A stretch of DNA of 64,000 nt from Tenrec ecaudatus (lineage: Eukaryota; Chordata; Mammalia; Afrosoricida; Tenrecidae), in NCBI RefSeq assembly GCF_050624435.1, contig NC_134546.1:79959700-80023699 (forward strand), in the 5' to 3' direction. The notes under the pieces are model-generated. The model was not told where the DNA came from and did not search any database. It worked only from the letters and a program-made list of their open reading frames with translations. Each line of letters opens with the position of its first letter. Within the stretch, counting starts at the first letter, position 1. Below, piece by piece: positions 46,410 through 57,459 of this stretch. A program made the translations under genes and the position numbers.

Positions 46410-47160
46410 TGAATCAAAATAAAATTTCATGAGAAACTTCCAGCCTAACTGTAAGATAGATGAAAACTAAAAATTCTGGCAGTTAGAGTATTCACATACG
46501 ATTAACAAGCACTTTTTTACTGTGTTGTTGCTTAAGTTCAACTTATTGGGTCCCAACATAACAATAGTTTTTTAGAGAGCACTTAGTAACACTTTCTATG
46601 ATACAAGAAATAACCTGATACCAATGTCAGATGATGATATTTTAAGAAAACTATAGACCAGTGTTGATAATGGATCTGAATGAAAAAGTTACTCTTAAAA
46701 TAGGAAACTGAGTCAAACAGTATATTAAAATAAGCTTGTATCAAGATTAATTCTAATTCATCCAAGAATTGATTTAACACAAGAAAATTAACACTCAAAT
46801 ATGTGTAGTGATGGGGAAAAAAGTCAATTATCTAAATAGACACAAAATGAATAATAAACAAAGTGAAAAGCTTTTCATGTTAAAAACAAAGCAACTACAA
46901 ATCTAACACGAAATAGGTAAAACCCAATATGCTAATATACATTCTTGAAAAAAAACATTGAAAATGTCACATGTAAGAGAAAGAGAAAAAAGTTCACCCC
47001 ATCGCAGAATCAGGATAAACAAACATATCCATTTTCACCACTCATATTAAAAATGATACCAGCTAGATTGATCAGAAAAAAAGAATAAAACAAAGAAAAA
47101 TGACTTCCAAAAAGAAGAAAAGAAAACTCCTTATTCATCATAAATTGAAGATGTCATGTA
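46410..47160 (+). mobile_element. old L1 sequence, ORF2 region
   Basis: 46850-47130 shows decayed L1 ORF2 reverse-transcriptase-region sequence ('aaacaaacatatccattt', 'ccactcatattaaaaatg'). 46410-46760 is related to the sequence at 52299-52622 and may be part of the same or another old element. Many stops. Confidence 0.55.
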
Positions 47161-47164
47161 AAAA

Positions 47165-47620
47165 AGTTGCCAATTGAAGGCAAACAAGCGGCCATCTAGC
47201 TCGGAAACAACAAAGCCCACAGAGATGAAGTGCGCAGCCTAAGCTAATACAAGGTGTTGAACGGACCAGGTGGCAGACACCAAGAACAAAAACCATCATT
47301 GTGTGATCACCTTCCTCTAATCTCTGGGGGATGGGCAATGGGAAGGTGGGTGAGGGGAGAGGCCAGGAAGTGTAAGATAAGATAAAATAATAATTTATAA
47401 ACTACTAAGGGTTCATGGGGGAGGGGAGAGTGGGGAGGGAATGGAAGGGATAAAAAGGAAAACGAGCTGATTCCAGGAACCCAAGTGTAAGGGGAATTTT
47501 GAGAATGACAAGGGCAACAAATGTATAAGGGTGCTTTACTCAATTGATATATTTATGCATTGTGATAAGGGTTGTATGAGCCCCAATAAAAAGATTTATT
47601 AAATTTTTAAAAAGTTGCCA
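47165..47620 (+). mobile_element. short L1 3'-UTR copy
   Basis: Contains 'aaacaagcggccatctagct' and ends 'agccccaataaaaagatt' with an A-rich tail. The middle third of the UTR is deleted. Confidence 0.8.
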
Positions 47621-48504
47621 AATAGGTCATAAATACTATAGGTAGTAAATGTAAAAATGTTGTAGGAAACATTTCAACACACAAAAATACTTGGTACTTA
47701 AATCCCTAATGATTAACTGCTAATCTCCAACTCCCAAACCATTAACCCTTACATATTACGATGCTGACCATCTTTCAAACACACCTATAACCTTCTAAAA
47801 CACAAGAGGAGGAGGAGGTGATGCTGTTTGCCAGAGAGCAGAGAGAGGCGGCAAGCCTGCCTGCAGGGCTAAAATGGGAAGAAGCAGTACTAGAGGTTTA
47901 CATATGCAGTTGGCAGGTAGCACACATTTTGCCCGAACAAAACTACTAGTAAACTTCCTTAGTGGTTATCCAAAAGGATACTACAAAAACATGTGTATGG
48001 TACACACACATGCACTTATGTACACACCAAAATCACGTAAATAAAATAATGAAATTGAAAATAGATTTTTGTGTGTGTGAAATATTTTGAAACAATGATA
48101 AGATCTAGGAAAATAAAATGGAATCCAACTCAACTATTCATGTTTGTGAGACAGGAGGGAGAGCCTGGGGACCCTAGGGTGGGAGAGTGCCGACAGCGGG
48201 CCAGGGATCCAACCGGCATGCTGACACACAAGTGCACAATGTGAGCATCTCCAACCCATTTTCCTAACAGGACCTCCTCGTTTACCACCTAGGTAGTGTT
48301 GAGAAAAACAATTAAGTTCCTACTCAGTGGCTGGCCTACACACCTTGTCCAACAGGGGGCAGCCTGGGGTTAAAGGCTAGGGGCGATCAGGGAGTGTGGA
48401 GGCAGCTCCAATCTCTCCCTCTCTCCTCCTTCCTCTCTTCTGTCCTCCCTCCTCTCTCCTCTACCCCAGCCCCTCACCCTTCCACCCCCATCTTACAAGG
48501 AAGA
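47621..48504. other. no gene recognised
   Basis: Non-coding; a CT-rich stretch lies at about 48413-48490. Confidence 0.5.
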
Positions 48505-48566
48505 TTAGATCAAATCATCCGACATTGAAGATATTAAAAAGTGACATCACTATGAACACTTGGCCA

Positions 48567-48598
<32 letters not shown>

Positions 48599-48803
48599 CA
48601 ACACTTCCTTCTGAAAACCCAAAAGGTCAGAGGGATCTAAAGGTCCTTCTTTCATGGTCTAAATTCCTACTAAAAATCAAGATCCAGTGAGCTTCAACAA
48701 TTTCTGTTCCAGGGGAGGTTTCTGTCCTCCCTCAGCTCGCCTTAGGACACCTACATTACCTTTACCAGGTGTACCGTCCCAGTCAAACAACCCACCTGAC
48801 CCT
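48505..48803 (-). pseudogene. 28S rRNA fragment, antisense
   Basis: The plus strand is the complement of a conserved 28S segment. Diagnostic blocks are 'caagccagttatccctgtgg' (48571-48590), 'aaaatcaagatcca' (48673 on) and 'gaggtttctgtcctccct' (48716 on), then 'agctcgccttaggacacct' and 'gtaccgtcccagtcaaac'. C-to-T type changes and small indels show it is a decayed copy and not a working rRNA gene. Confidence 0.88.
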
Positions 48804-49164
48804 GCTAAGTCCCTGCCTGCTCCAGGGAGGAGTCCCAAGGAGGCTGCAGCTAAGGTTCAGAGGGAGCACAGCAAGAAATGCCAATGCAGTGGCAAGGAGA
48901 CCTACTGTGTGTTATGTGCACAAGGTGCTCCAGTAGGTCCACTCCAGTATCTCGTTCAGGGCCATGAGAGTTGTGCACTCATTGATCAAAGACACCATTG
49001 GGCGCATCGCCTACCAGGCATCTCAAGTGGCACATTCCAAACTGCTCCACCATCACAGCCTGCGACATCCTGGTGACCATGAGCCTGCTGCTGCCTGGAC
49101 AGCTGGCAGAGGCGCCTTTGCCAAGGGCCCCAGGGTCAACGCCCACTACACCAGCCCCAAATAA
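48795..49164 (+). pseudogene. H2BC: histone H2B pseudogene
   Basis: Begins as PDPAKSLPAPGRSPKEAAAK (start codon lost), the basic H2B tail. SKKCQCSGKETYCVL follows where H2B has KKRKRSRKESY, then in a shifted frame HSLIKDTIGRIAYQAS (the alpha-2 region) and in a third frame STITACDILV and SLLLPGQLAEAP (alpha-3/alpha-C). It closes with HYTSPK and a TAA at about 49162. Length matches the 125-residue family. At least two frameshifts and many replacements make it dead. It abuts the antisense 28S piece with a few shared bases ('cccacctg') at the junction. No poly(A) is seen. The exact H2B paralogue cannot be told. Confidence 0.85.
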
Positions 49165-49849
49165 ATTGTCCATCAGCCTCACAACGTTCAAACGCCAAGG
49201 GCCCATTTCAGGGTCACTTCCAGTTTCATCCCCCAAAGAGAGGTTGAACACCTTAGCATTACCTTGTTTTTGGTTCCTTTGTTTCAGTTTGGTTTTTGAT
49301 TCTTCTGTGCATAGTTTAGTTAAATTATTTTTGTGATGGAGATCCTCTTTCTTTTCTTTTTAACACGTTTTGGGGCACTAAATCCACATATCCCACATAA
49401 TCCCACAATTCCATAATTCAGCCATCTTAAGCATCCCACAATCACTAACACAATCGAATTCACATTGTCTATTTTCCCACTATGATTAAATCGTCTTTAA
49501 AGAGACTTGTTAGTCACCTTCAGTTCTAGTGTTCAGTCCCCTCAATCCTTCATTCTCACTCCCCAAGTCCCTTCACCCTCCCCAACTCCGCCAGCGACCC
49601 ACTCCGACCCCACCCAGACATCCTTACAGACACTCGCATGTTATTTCATCTCTAGGCATTCACTCCTTTTGTGCTTCACAAACTGAACCCAACAGAAACA
49701 ATAAAGAATAGAATGGAAATGAAATGGGAATGATTTTTAAACCTTAGTAATATATAGATATAAATAAAAACCAGGAGTAAGAAGAAAGGGCCGCCAGGGA
49801 GGACGTTTCTGTCACTGACCAGCAAGAGATCTTGCGCCTAGCACAGACT

Positions 49850-50600
49850 CTGGTCGGGTCCAGAGGGAAGTCAGCAGAACAAGACCCCGGGGCTCACCTT
49901 TGAGCTGAGGAGGCGCAAGGAGTCTCGGGAGGAGGAGCCGCTGTGTGGAAAGAGACAAAGGAGGGGGGTTAGTAGACACGCAAAGAGAGAATCAGGGAAC
50001 CCCGAAGGCCCAAACCCCAGCCAGGATCCCCTTTTTCCAACAGGGACTCCCACCATGAACCCCAATCAATCCGAAAACAGGGAAATAGGACGGCCTCGGG
50101 GACACCCGCCCACCTCTCACCAAGAGAAGCGCTGGCAGGGTTCCTGGGGGAGAGAAAGGGCGTTTGCAACCTAGTCAGATGGACTAAAACAGCCTCTGCC
50201 CACATACATGTCCCGGAGCCCAGAGCCTCCCACCTGGGAGCACCGCAACAGGGTGCTCAGGCTGTGGACGCTTCTCTGGCACCGTGAGCAGAGCACGGAC
50301 AGAGGTATCCTTGCTGGGAGCTGCAGTTCTGGCTAAGACACCGCCACTTCCGGCCCTTTCTGGGAGTGACCCGGAGGGGGAGGAGCTAGCGGGGTCAGGG
50401 AGGAGTAGGGTCTCTGCCTTCACTCCCGTCAAGGCAGCTCTTGCCCCGCCCATTTCTGCTGAGCCACCAACACAGGTGCCTGCTGAGGGTGGGCGGGACC
50501 TGGCGGGCCTGGGGCGGGGCTCGGGGAGGAGCCAGGGAGACGCGGTCCGCGCCAAAGGGCCCACATCTGTGACTGAGACTCAGCTAACAATGGCCTAGCG
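49850..50600 (-). promoter_or_regulatory. GC-rich CpG-island-like segment with a possible first exon
   Basis: By far the most GC-rich stretch in the window, with GC-box sequence ('ggggcggggc' at about 50511) and many CpGs at 50280-50560. On the minus strand, 'cctcagctcaaag|gtgagc' gives a good splice donor at about 49897-49898, as in a non-coding first exon. Frames across it (50284-50598, 50184-50564) are likely GC-driven. No downstream exons are identified, so this is only a candidate promoter of an unknown transcript, or a relic of one. Confidence 0.4.
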
Positions 50601-51884
50601 TCCAGTACTTTCCCCCATAGCAGAGAGCGTGTATGGGTGACATGGGTGAAATAGAACAATGTACGTTGGATGTGTAAGCCTGTGATCAGATACCCCGGAT
50701 GTGCATCCTCCTAACTAACTCCAAACACCCAACCATCCAATCCTGCCAAGTTGTTAATGGGTCTGAAGCAAGAACTTAGCGTCCTTGCTTAACCTTTACA
50801 GTGATTGTCCATTGTTTGACCTAAAGCACTGTCCTGTATGACTAATTTTGGGGAAAAGAGAAGTACCTACTAGCATGCACGTCTAGGTAAGTTATATGTC
50901 AGTTTAACAGAATTTAAAAATAAACCTTCAGCAGGAGCAGTGACAAGGGAATGGAGGAACGTGGATGGGAGAATGGTTGTTAAACTTGCCCGTCCTTAGA
51001 GCTGGAATTTATACTATCTTCTTGTTTGATTTCGCCAGGAAGCTTTGGGGACAGTTAAACATGAGAGTTATGTTCTTCTATGATGCTTGTCATGATTCAG
51101 GCACTCTGCTAATTTAATTTATCACTCATTCAAGTTTCTATCAGTCCAAGAGTTCGTTTTGGACAGTGGGGAAGACTTTTCCAAGTTGAGTGATCTGAAA
51201 TTTAAATTTGCTTCCTGCAGGTAACGCTTGGCTGCCGAGACTCTCAGCATAGGTGTTTTTGGGAAAGATCAAAGTGAACTATTTCCCGATTAACTTGCAT
51301 CCATAAAGATTGTGCTTCTTTCATGCTTGTTATACTTGGGAATTCCTTTATGAAAGTTCAAGTCAGATTCCAAAGTTCCTGGCTGAAAATAGAGAAAGGT
51401 CATTTGTAACACTCGGTTACGTTTTCCAATATGGTCAGATAGTTCCCCAGACTGTACAGAAAACTGTCACCTGACTTTATCAGGAATCTACAAAGTCACT
51501 TATCAGCCAATATTTTCTGAATTAAACTGATTTATGTTCCCAGTTCTGCTAGAGTCCAAAAGGTTCCCTTCTTTATACAAGCCACTTCCCATTGGATTTC
51601 TCACCTAAAATTAGTGATTGATCAGCAGAATGAGATGTGTACAGCCACCGCTACCAAGTGCTCCAAAAGGAATCCCATTAGTAAGTCCTGGAGAGAGTGG
51701 GAGAAAAATGGGGACCCAAACTCAGACTCACAAATAAGACCCTCAAGGAAATGGCCTTTGGTCCCTTTCATGTCCAGAACTGACCTCACCCCCTGCTACG
51801 CTAACCAGTCAGGTAAGTAAGATCAAGGATAGGATTTAGCTGATGGGGAAGAATGGAAACGAGAGTCTTGGACAAAGAGGACAG
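50601..51884. other. no gene recognised
   Basis: Non-coding unique-looking sequence; only short frames. Confidence 0.5.
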
Positions 51885-52175
51885 TGTGTTGTTGTTAGTT
51901 GCCCTCAAGTTGGTTCCAGCTCACAGAGAACCTAGATACAATCAGATGAAACACTCCCAAGTCCTGCTCCATCTCATGGTGGATTTTATGTTTGAGCCCA
52001 TTGCTACAGCCAATGATCCAGTCCCTCACAAGGCTCTTCCTCTTTTCAATTAACCTTTTACTTTACCAGGCATGATATCATTTTCCCAAGATGGATCTCT
52101 CCTGATAACATATTCAAAGTATATGAGAGAACATGTCACCATCCTCATTTCTGAGGAACATTAGCATGTGTGGTC
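51885..52175 (-). mobile_element. RTE (BovB-like) LINE 3' end, antisense
   Basis: The plus strand starts 'gtgttgttgttagttgccct' then 'tggttccagctcacagag', the complement of the RTE terminus, and continues through the pol end ('ttactttaccaggcatga', 'gataacatattcaaagta'). Confidence 0.75.
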
Positions 52176-52298
52176 AATGCTATTGTTAGTCTTGTTAATT
52201 CCTGTACAAATCTGCTTGAAACACTGGATGACTATATGAATTGTGTTAGGTGTAAGGGCCCCCCAAAATATTTAATAAAAATAAATAAAATTCCATGA

Positions 52299-52622
52299 GA
52301 TACTTCTAGCCTAATTGTAAGACCTTTAAAGGTGCAGATTCTTGCAGTTATGAATAAATACCATTTTATTGTATTGTTTTTTAAGTTCAAGTTATTTGGG
52401 AACTGAGTCAGACAACATATTAAATGTTGTCTGACTCAGTTCCTAATATTAAATTTTTTTTTCATGTCGCTACATTATCAATATTGGTCTACAGGTTTTC
52501 TTGAAGTGTCATTATGACACGTATCAGAATATGACTGGACTCATAGAATGTGTTATTAATTGTTGTCTCTCAACCATTGTTATGTTTGTACCTAATTAAC
52601 TTGAACTTAAATAACAATACAG
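52299..52622. repeat. partial fold-back repeat with a perfect 20-bp hairpin
   Basis: The arms 52399-52418 and 52424-52443 are perfect reverse complements with a 5-base loop (attaa). The outer part is also inverted: 52366-52398 pairs imperfectly with about 52585-52620 ('ttaagttcaagtta' against its complement). Both arms derive from the same repeat, related to 46410-46760. Confidence 0.9.
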
Positions 52623-52624
52623 TA

Positions 52625-53480
52625 AAATGCCATTTTGTTAGAACAAAGTGTTCTGGTGTTGAGGGATGGCTGGAGCAGAAGCCCACAGTCCATCCCCTTC
52701 CTCAATGTATGGCCATACAATGATGTGTACATAAGTCAATACCTCTATTTTATGAATTGATATATTTATATATTTACACCCTTATGTTAATACCTCTATC
52801 CATAGTTTGCTTCCTAGATCTTTTCTCTATTTAGTTTTATATCCCCCTGTCCTACCATCACACTCACACCTTTTCTGCCTCATAGTAATGCCTCTCAGCT
52901 AAATTGCTATTGCTCCAACACCCCCAGAATCTCTAAGTCCTCCTCATTATTGATTTAAATCCCTAATTTTTCCTCTGCCTATGGAATTGTTTGATAACCA
53001 CTCCCTCTCCCCACCCTCTCCTCCCCCAAGGCCCTCCAGAACCATTGCCTATATGGGTAGGCAAAACAACAAAAGCCGAAACAAAACAAAAAGAATAGAT
53101 TGGATTTAAAAGGGTGGAAAAACTAACAACAAAAAAAACCCAAACCTAAAAACATACATAATCCCAGGTCTGTCCTCTGACTTTTATGACTCTCTCCCCG
53201 CCGGTCCTGGGGGGTTTGGGGAACTTCCCCTCCTAGCCTGAAGTCTACTTTTGTGGCTCCTCAGGGGCTTTATGGCTCGGGTTCGCTTCCATTGCTGACC
53301 TGTTCTGTTCCCTTATGGGTTCACTCCACTGTGGAGGGAGGTGGATGTCAGACCAGGCTCACTCCACACCATGTATCCCCAGTATGGTCCTCTGACGATG
53401 TACTCTCCAGCGAGTGGACATCATTTCTCAAGCTGATGTTGGCCTTACTATCTTCTCTGTGTGCCCAGGCAGATTTTTGC
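52625..53480 (-). mobile_element. L1 3'-UTR copy, antisense
   Basis: The complement carries the 'gtgggacaggaggaaag' region and neighbouring UTR blocks. Diverged, no tail seen. Confidence 0.6.
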
Positions 53481-54150
53481 AAATAATGGTGATAAAAAAT
53501 TACCATTCATTGTTAATCCCATTCATTCTATTTATCTCCAAATAAGACACACATAATTAAGAAGACATAATTAAGCTAAACAATCTTTATAATTAATTTG
53601 CTTTCATTCGTAAGTATGCCCTGTGGTGATGGTGTAGTGCCTCCTTAGTATTCAAAAATAACAAATGTGAAAAAATTTAAGCAGTCTACACTGAAAGGAG
53701 AAACAGAGAGAGGTGAGAGAGAGAGAGAGAGATAATTTATAATATTTAAGGAGTGGTTATGGTTGAACAATGCACAATGAAGTTTGACAAGATTTTATTT
53801 ACTGTTGAAAAAACCTTGTTTGATAAATGAGATTAACTGGAAAAAAAGTGTCACCAAGTATTACATTTTATAAATGCAACAAACACACAGATCACGATGC
53901 TAAGCTCTGGGTTTTGAGTGAGCCTTTATTGTAAGTTAAATATTATACATGGTCTCTTACTTCACTTGGCTTTTGAATTATCTCTGGGTACATTTTAGGT
54001 TCTTGTTTGCTAATATTTTCATGTGTTCACCTGGGTGCATGTGTGTCTGTGTGTGCAAGGCATTCCCAGAGGTGCCAAGTGTTTCTTAAGAGCATCTCCC
54101 ACAGCAACTTCACCCAATCCACCCCGGGTTTATTCTGCCTTCATCTGGAC

Positions 54151-55279
54151 CAGCAGTTCTCAACCTGTGCGTCAGGACCCCTTTAGGGGTTGAACAACCC
54201 TTTCACATGTTTCTCTGATGCATAACAGTAGCAAAATTAAAGTTATGAAGTAGCAATGAAAATAATTTTATGAGGGACCAGTTATCAGGCATCAAAGAAC
54301 AAAAAATCATATTATTGGCTGCAGACCTCCATGATACCATCACAGAAGACAAACGGGTGCATATGCAAATCTGGTGAAGAAAGCTGATGGTGCCCGGCTA
54401 TCAAAAGAGATAGTGTCTGGGGTCTTAAAGGCTTGAAGGTGAACAAGCGGCCATCTAGCTCAGAAGCAACAAAGCCCACGTGGAAGAAGCACACCAGGCT
54501 GTGTGATCAAGAGGTGCCAAAAGGACCAGGTATAAGGCATCATCCAAAACATATATATCATAGTGAATAAAGGGGGAAGTGCAGAGTGGAGACCCAAAGC
54601 CCATTTGTCGGCTACTGGAGATCCCTTCACAGAGGGGTTTAGGGGAGGAGATGAGTCAGTCAGGGTGCGATATAGTACCGATGAAGAATAAAGCTTTCCC
54701 CCAGATCCTGGATGCTTCCTCCCCACAACTACCATGATCCGAATTCTACCTTGCAAGTCTGGATAGAGCAGATGTTGTACACTGGTGCATATAGGAGTTG
54801 TAGGCACAGGGAATCCAGGGTGGATGACACCCTCACGACCAGGGGTGTGAGGGGCAATACTGGGAGAGTAGAGGGTGAGTGGGTTGGAAAGAGGGAACCG
54901 ATTACAAGGATCTACATGTGACCTACTCCCTGGGACATGGACAGCAGGCAATGGGAGACTCCGGATAGGGCAAGATATGACAAAATAACAATCTATAAAT
55001 TATCAAGGGCTCATGAGGGAGGGGGAGGGAGGGGGGGATAAAGGACCTGATACAAAGGGCTTAAGTGGAGAGCAAATGCTTTGAAAATGATTAGGGCAAA
55101 GAATGTACAGATGTGCTTTATACAATTTATATATGTATGTTTATGGATTGTGATAAGATTTGTATGAGACCCTCCTGAAATGTTAAAAAGAAAAAGAAAA
55201 GAATTTTATGTTTGGGCATCACCACAATATGAGACACTGTATTAAAGAGTCGTGGCCTTAGCAAGGTTGAGAACCCCTG
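54151..55279 (+). mobile_element. SPIN-type hAT DNA transposon (non-autonomous), split by an L1
   Basis: The left end CAGCAGTTCTCAACCT and the right end AGGTTGAGAACCCCTG are inverted terminal repeats. Internal blocks 'aagttatgaagtagcaatga', 'aataattttatg', 'catcaccacaatatgaga' and 'ctgtattaaagagtcgtgg' match SPIN miniature elements. The transposon itself is about 200 bp with no transposase; the rest is a nested L1. tctggac occurs just left (54144-54150) and 4 bases right (55284-55290), possibly the remains of an 8-bp duplication. SPIN is known for horizontal spread among tetrapods, including tenrec. Confidence 0.82.
54273..55201 (+). mobile_element. L1 3'-UTR copy nested in SPIN
   Basis: Complete 3' half of the UTR with an A-rich tail (aaagaaaaagaaaag), flanked by aattttatg on both sides (54264-54272 and 55202-55210), a 9-bp target-site duplication inside the transposon. 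Confidence 0.9.
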
Positions 55280-57450
55280 ATTTTCTGGACTCACCAAAGG
55301 ATGGAGATTCCAATAAGGAAGGCTCCTGGAGTATAAATTATGTCTATTTAATAATGATGCTGAAGTATTACAGGTGATTACCCTTTAATCAGTCCCTCGC
55401 CTTCCCTCCTTTATTTCCCAGCTCCTGCTCAGGATCCAGGTGAACCTGGACGCAGATTATTCAAGGTGCTGGAATTGGGACAGATGTGGATTTCAGATTA
55501 GGCTGTGCTGTGTGGAAAGAGAGTGAGTTATCCTTGCTTGGATGTTTTGCGCTTCCTGGAAGATAAAAATACCTGGGACCTGGGCATGGGGACCTATTCC
55601 ACACCAGGTACCCTCAGCCGGTAGGTATGTAAGACAGGCTCAGGGAGGAAGTCCCTGGGTTTGAGCTCAATGATATTCATCCTGTGCTAACACGCTGACT
55701 CTGAAACTTCCACTAATGGCTTCTTAGTTGCTGATTTGTCCACATCCGGGCCTCACTTTTAATCCAGGATATATTTAGATATCCACACGCCCAGGGTGCC
55801 TGGTCAGGATTTAACCGATTAAGTCAGCATGGGGTTGGCCTACTGTTGTTATCACGAGTGACTCTTTGAGGACATACATCTCCATGAGTGGAGAGCCCAG
55901 TGTGCGCTTAGAGGGAGTTTCTGGCACTGGAACCTCAGTATGTCCCTGGGAATAACATCTTTACACTTAAGGGTGAAGCTGCAGCTCCTACTTGAAGTAT
56001 GTCTTGTGAGGTTAACTGGTTGGTTTATTGGAAACTCAAGTAGTCACCAACCCAAATATTTTAGGGTTAGAAGAGTGTACTACATCTTCCTCAGAGCCCT
56101 TAAATCTGAGGGAAAAGTCCAATGTTATGAAATATGGAGATCATGGTTCCAATATAAGTACTTTTAATTTGATATGACCTCCATCTCCAGTGACATGAGG
56201 GTCCCTGGGAAAGAGGGAATGGAGGGAGTCAAAGGTAGAATAACCAGTCATTTATTTGTTTCATTAAACACGGTTTCACGACATCTTTGAGGGAGAAACC
56301 AGGATACATTGTGACCTACAAATTAGTGAGTAAGTACAATTGAGCTCTTGGTCACCTTGGTTATTGGGTAAAACATCCCTGCATATGTCTAATAGCAGAG
56401 AAGGCTCCTTGAGTGCAGGACACAGTGGAGCAGAGGACCACAAGAGTCCTGGGATAGATCTTGGTCATAATGCTTTTTGTCGTATTTAAACATTTATATA
56501 TTCCTTCATTTTGCCAAATTTCATGAACCATTTGTAAAAGTTAACTAAAAATAGAGGATGTGTTGGTGTTTTCTAATTTTGCATGTCTACCTCTCCCAGT
56601 CTCTTACATTTAGGTAAAATCTGGGAGAGGAGACAGATCCATACACACAATTAGCAGCATGAGTTTTTTCGGTGTGTTAGGTTTGGTGCTTAGCTTAGGG
56701 TTTTAGTGTGCTAGAGACAGAGTAGGTACTTACGATCAGAATCAAGTTCCTGAGATTAACCAATGTTCCTGGTTCAAGAATAGGAATCAAGGGATAGAAT
56801 TAGGAGTTCATTGTGATGAACTGAGATTCAGTTGTTGGTGGACAGATTAAAGGTCATTATGTTTAGAACGTTTCTGCTTAACAGATTATGCTTTGAGTTG
56901 ATTAGGAGTATATATTTCAAGGTATAATGACGTAGAGATACTGTTTAAAGATTAGAGTTTTCGGGGGTAGTTTCTGAATTTGAGATTTAGGGTAATAAGG
57001 TTAGGATTAAGTTGATAGACTCTGATTCAAAGAATTGGAATGAATGCATTAGGTTAGATTTAGTGTGCATGATCATTGGATTTGTTAAGCACATGTTAAC
57101 TTTGTTGAGGCACCAGGCGATGCTCAGGGTGTTAGTGGAAGTTCTGGAGGATGAGTGGCTTTTCAGCTGGTTATCAGTGTGTTGTAATCATACTCAGCAC
57201 GTTAACGTATAAGCGTTAATGGTTTGGGAGATGGTGATTAGCACTGCATGTGTAGGGATTGAAGTACCAAGTTAATATCGTCTGCTGAAATTTAGCTGAC
57301 AACATTTTTCTGTTTATCGGCTACAATATTTATGATATATTTAGAATCATTTATGCATAAAATCATCTGTTTTATGGATAGAGGAGTTTTTATTTCTTTC
57401 TTTGGAAGTCTTTTTTCTTCCCTACAAAAAAAATGCCTTGTTTTGGGATA
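55280..57450. other. no gene recognised
   Basis: Unique-looking non-coding DNA. Frames at 55940-56167 and 57012-57212 show no domains. Confidence 0.5.
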
Positions 57451-57459
57451 CCCAGGCTC

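Noticed and set aside
48687-49076. 129-codon frame as a new gene
   Set aside because: Composite of antisense 28S sequence and the first frame of the H2B pseudogene.
50184-50564. 126-codon minus-strand and 104-codon plus-strand frames
   Set aside because: Overlapping frames on both strands in a GC-rich block; stop codons are rare there by composition.
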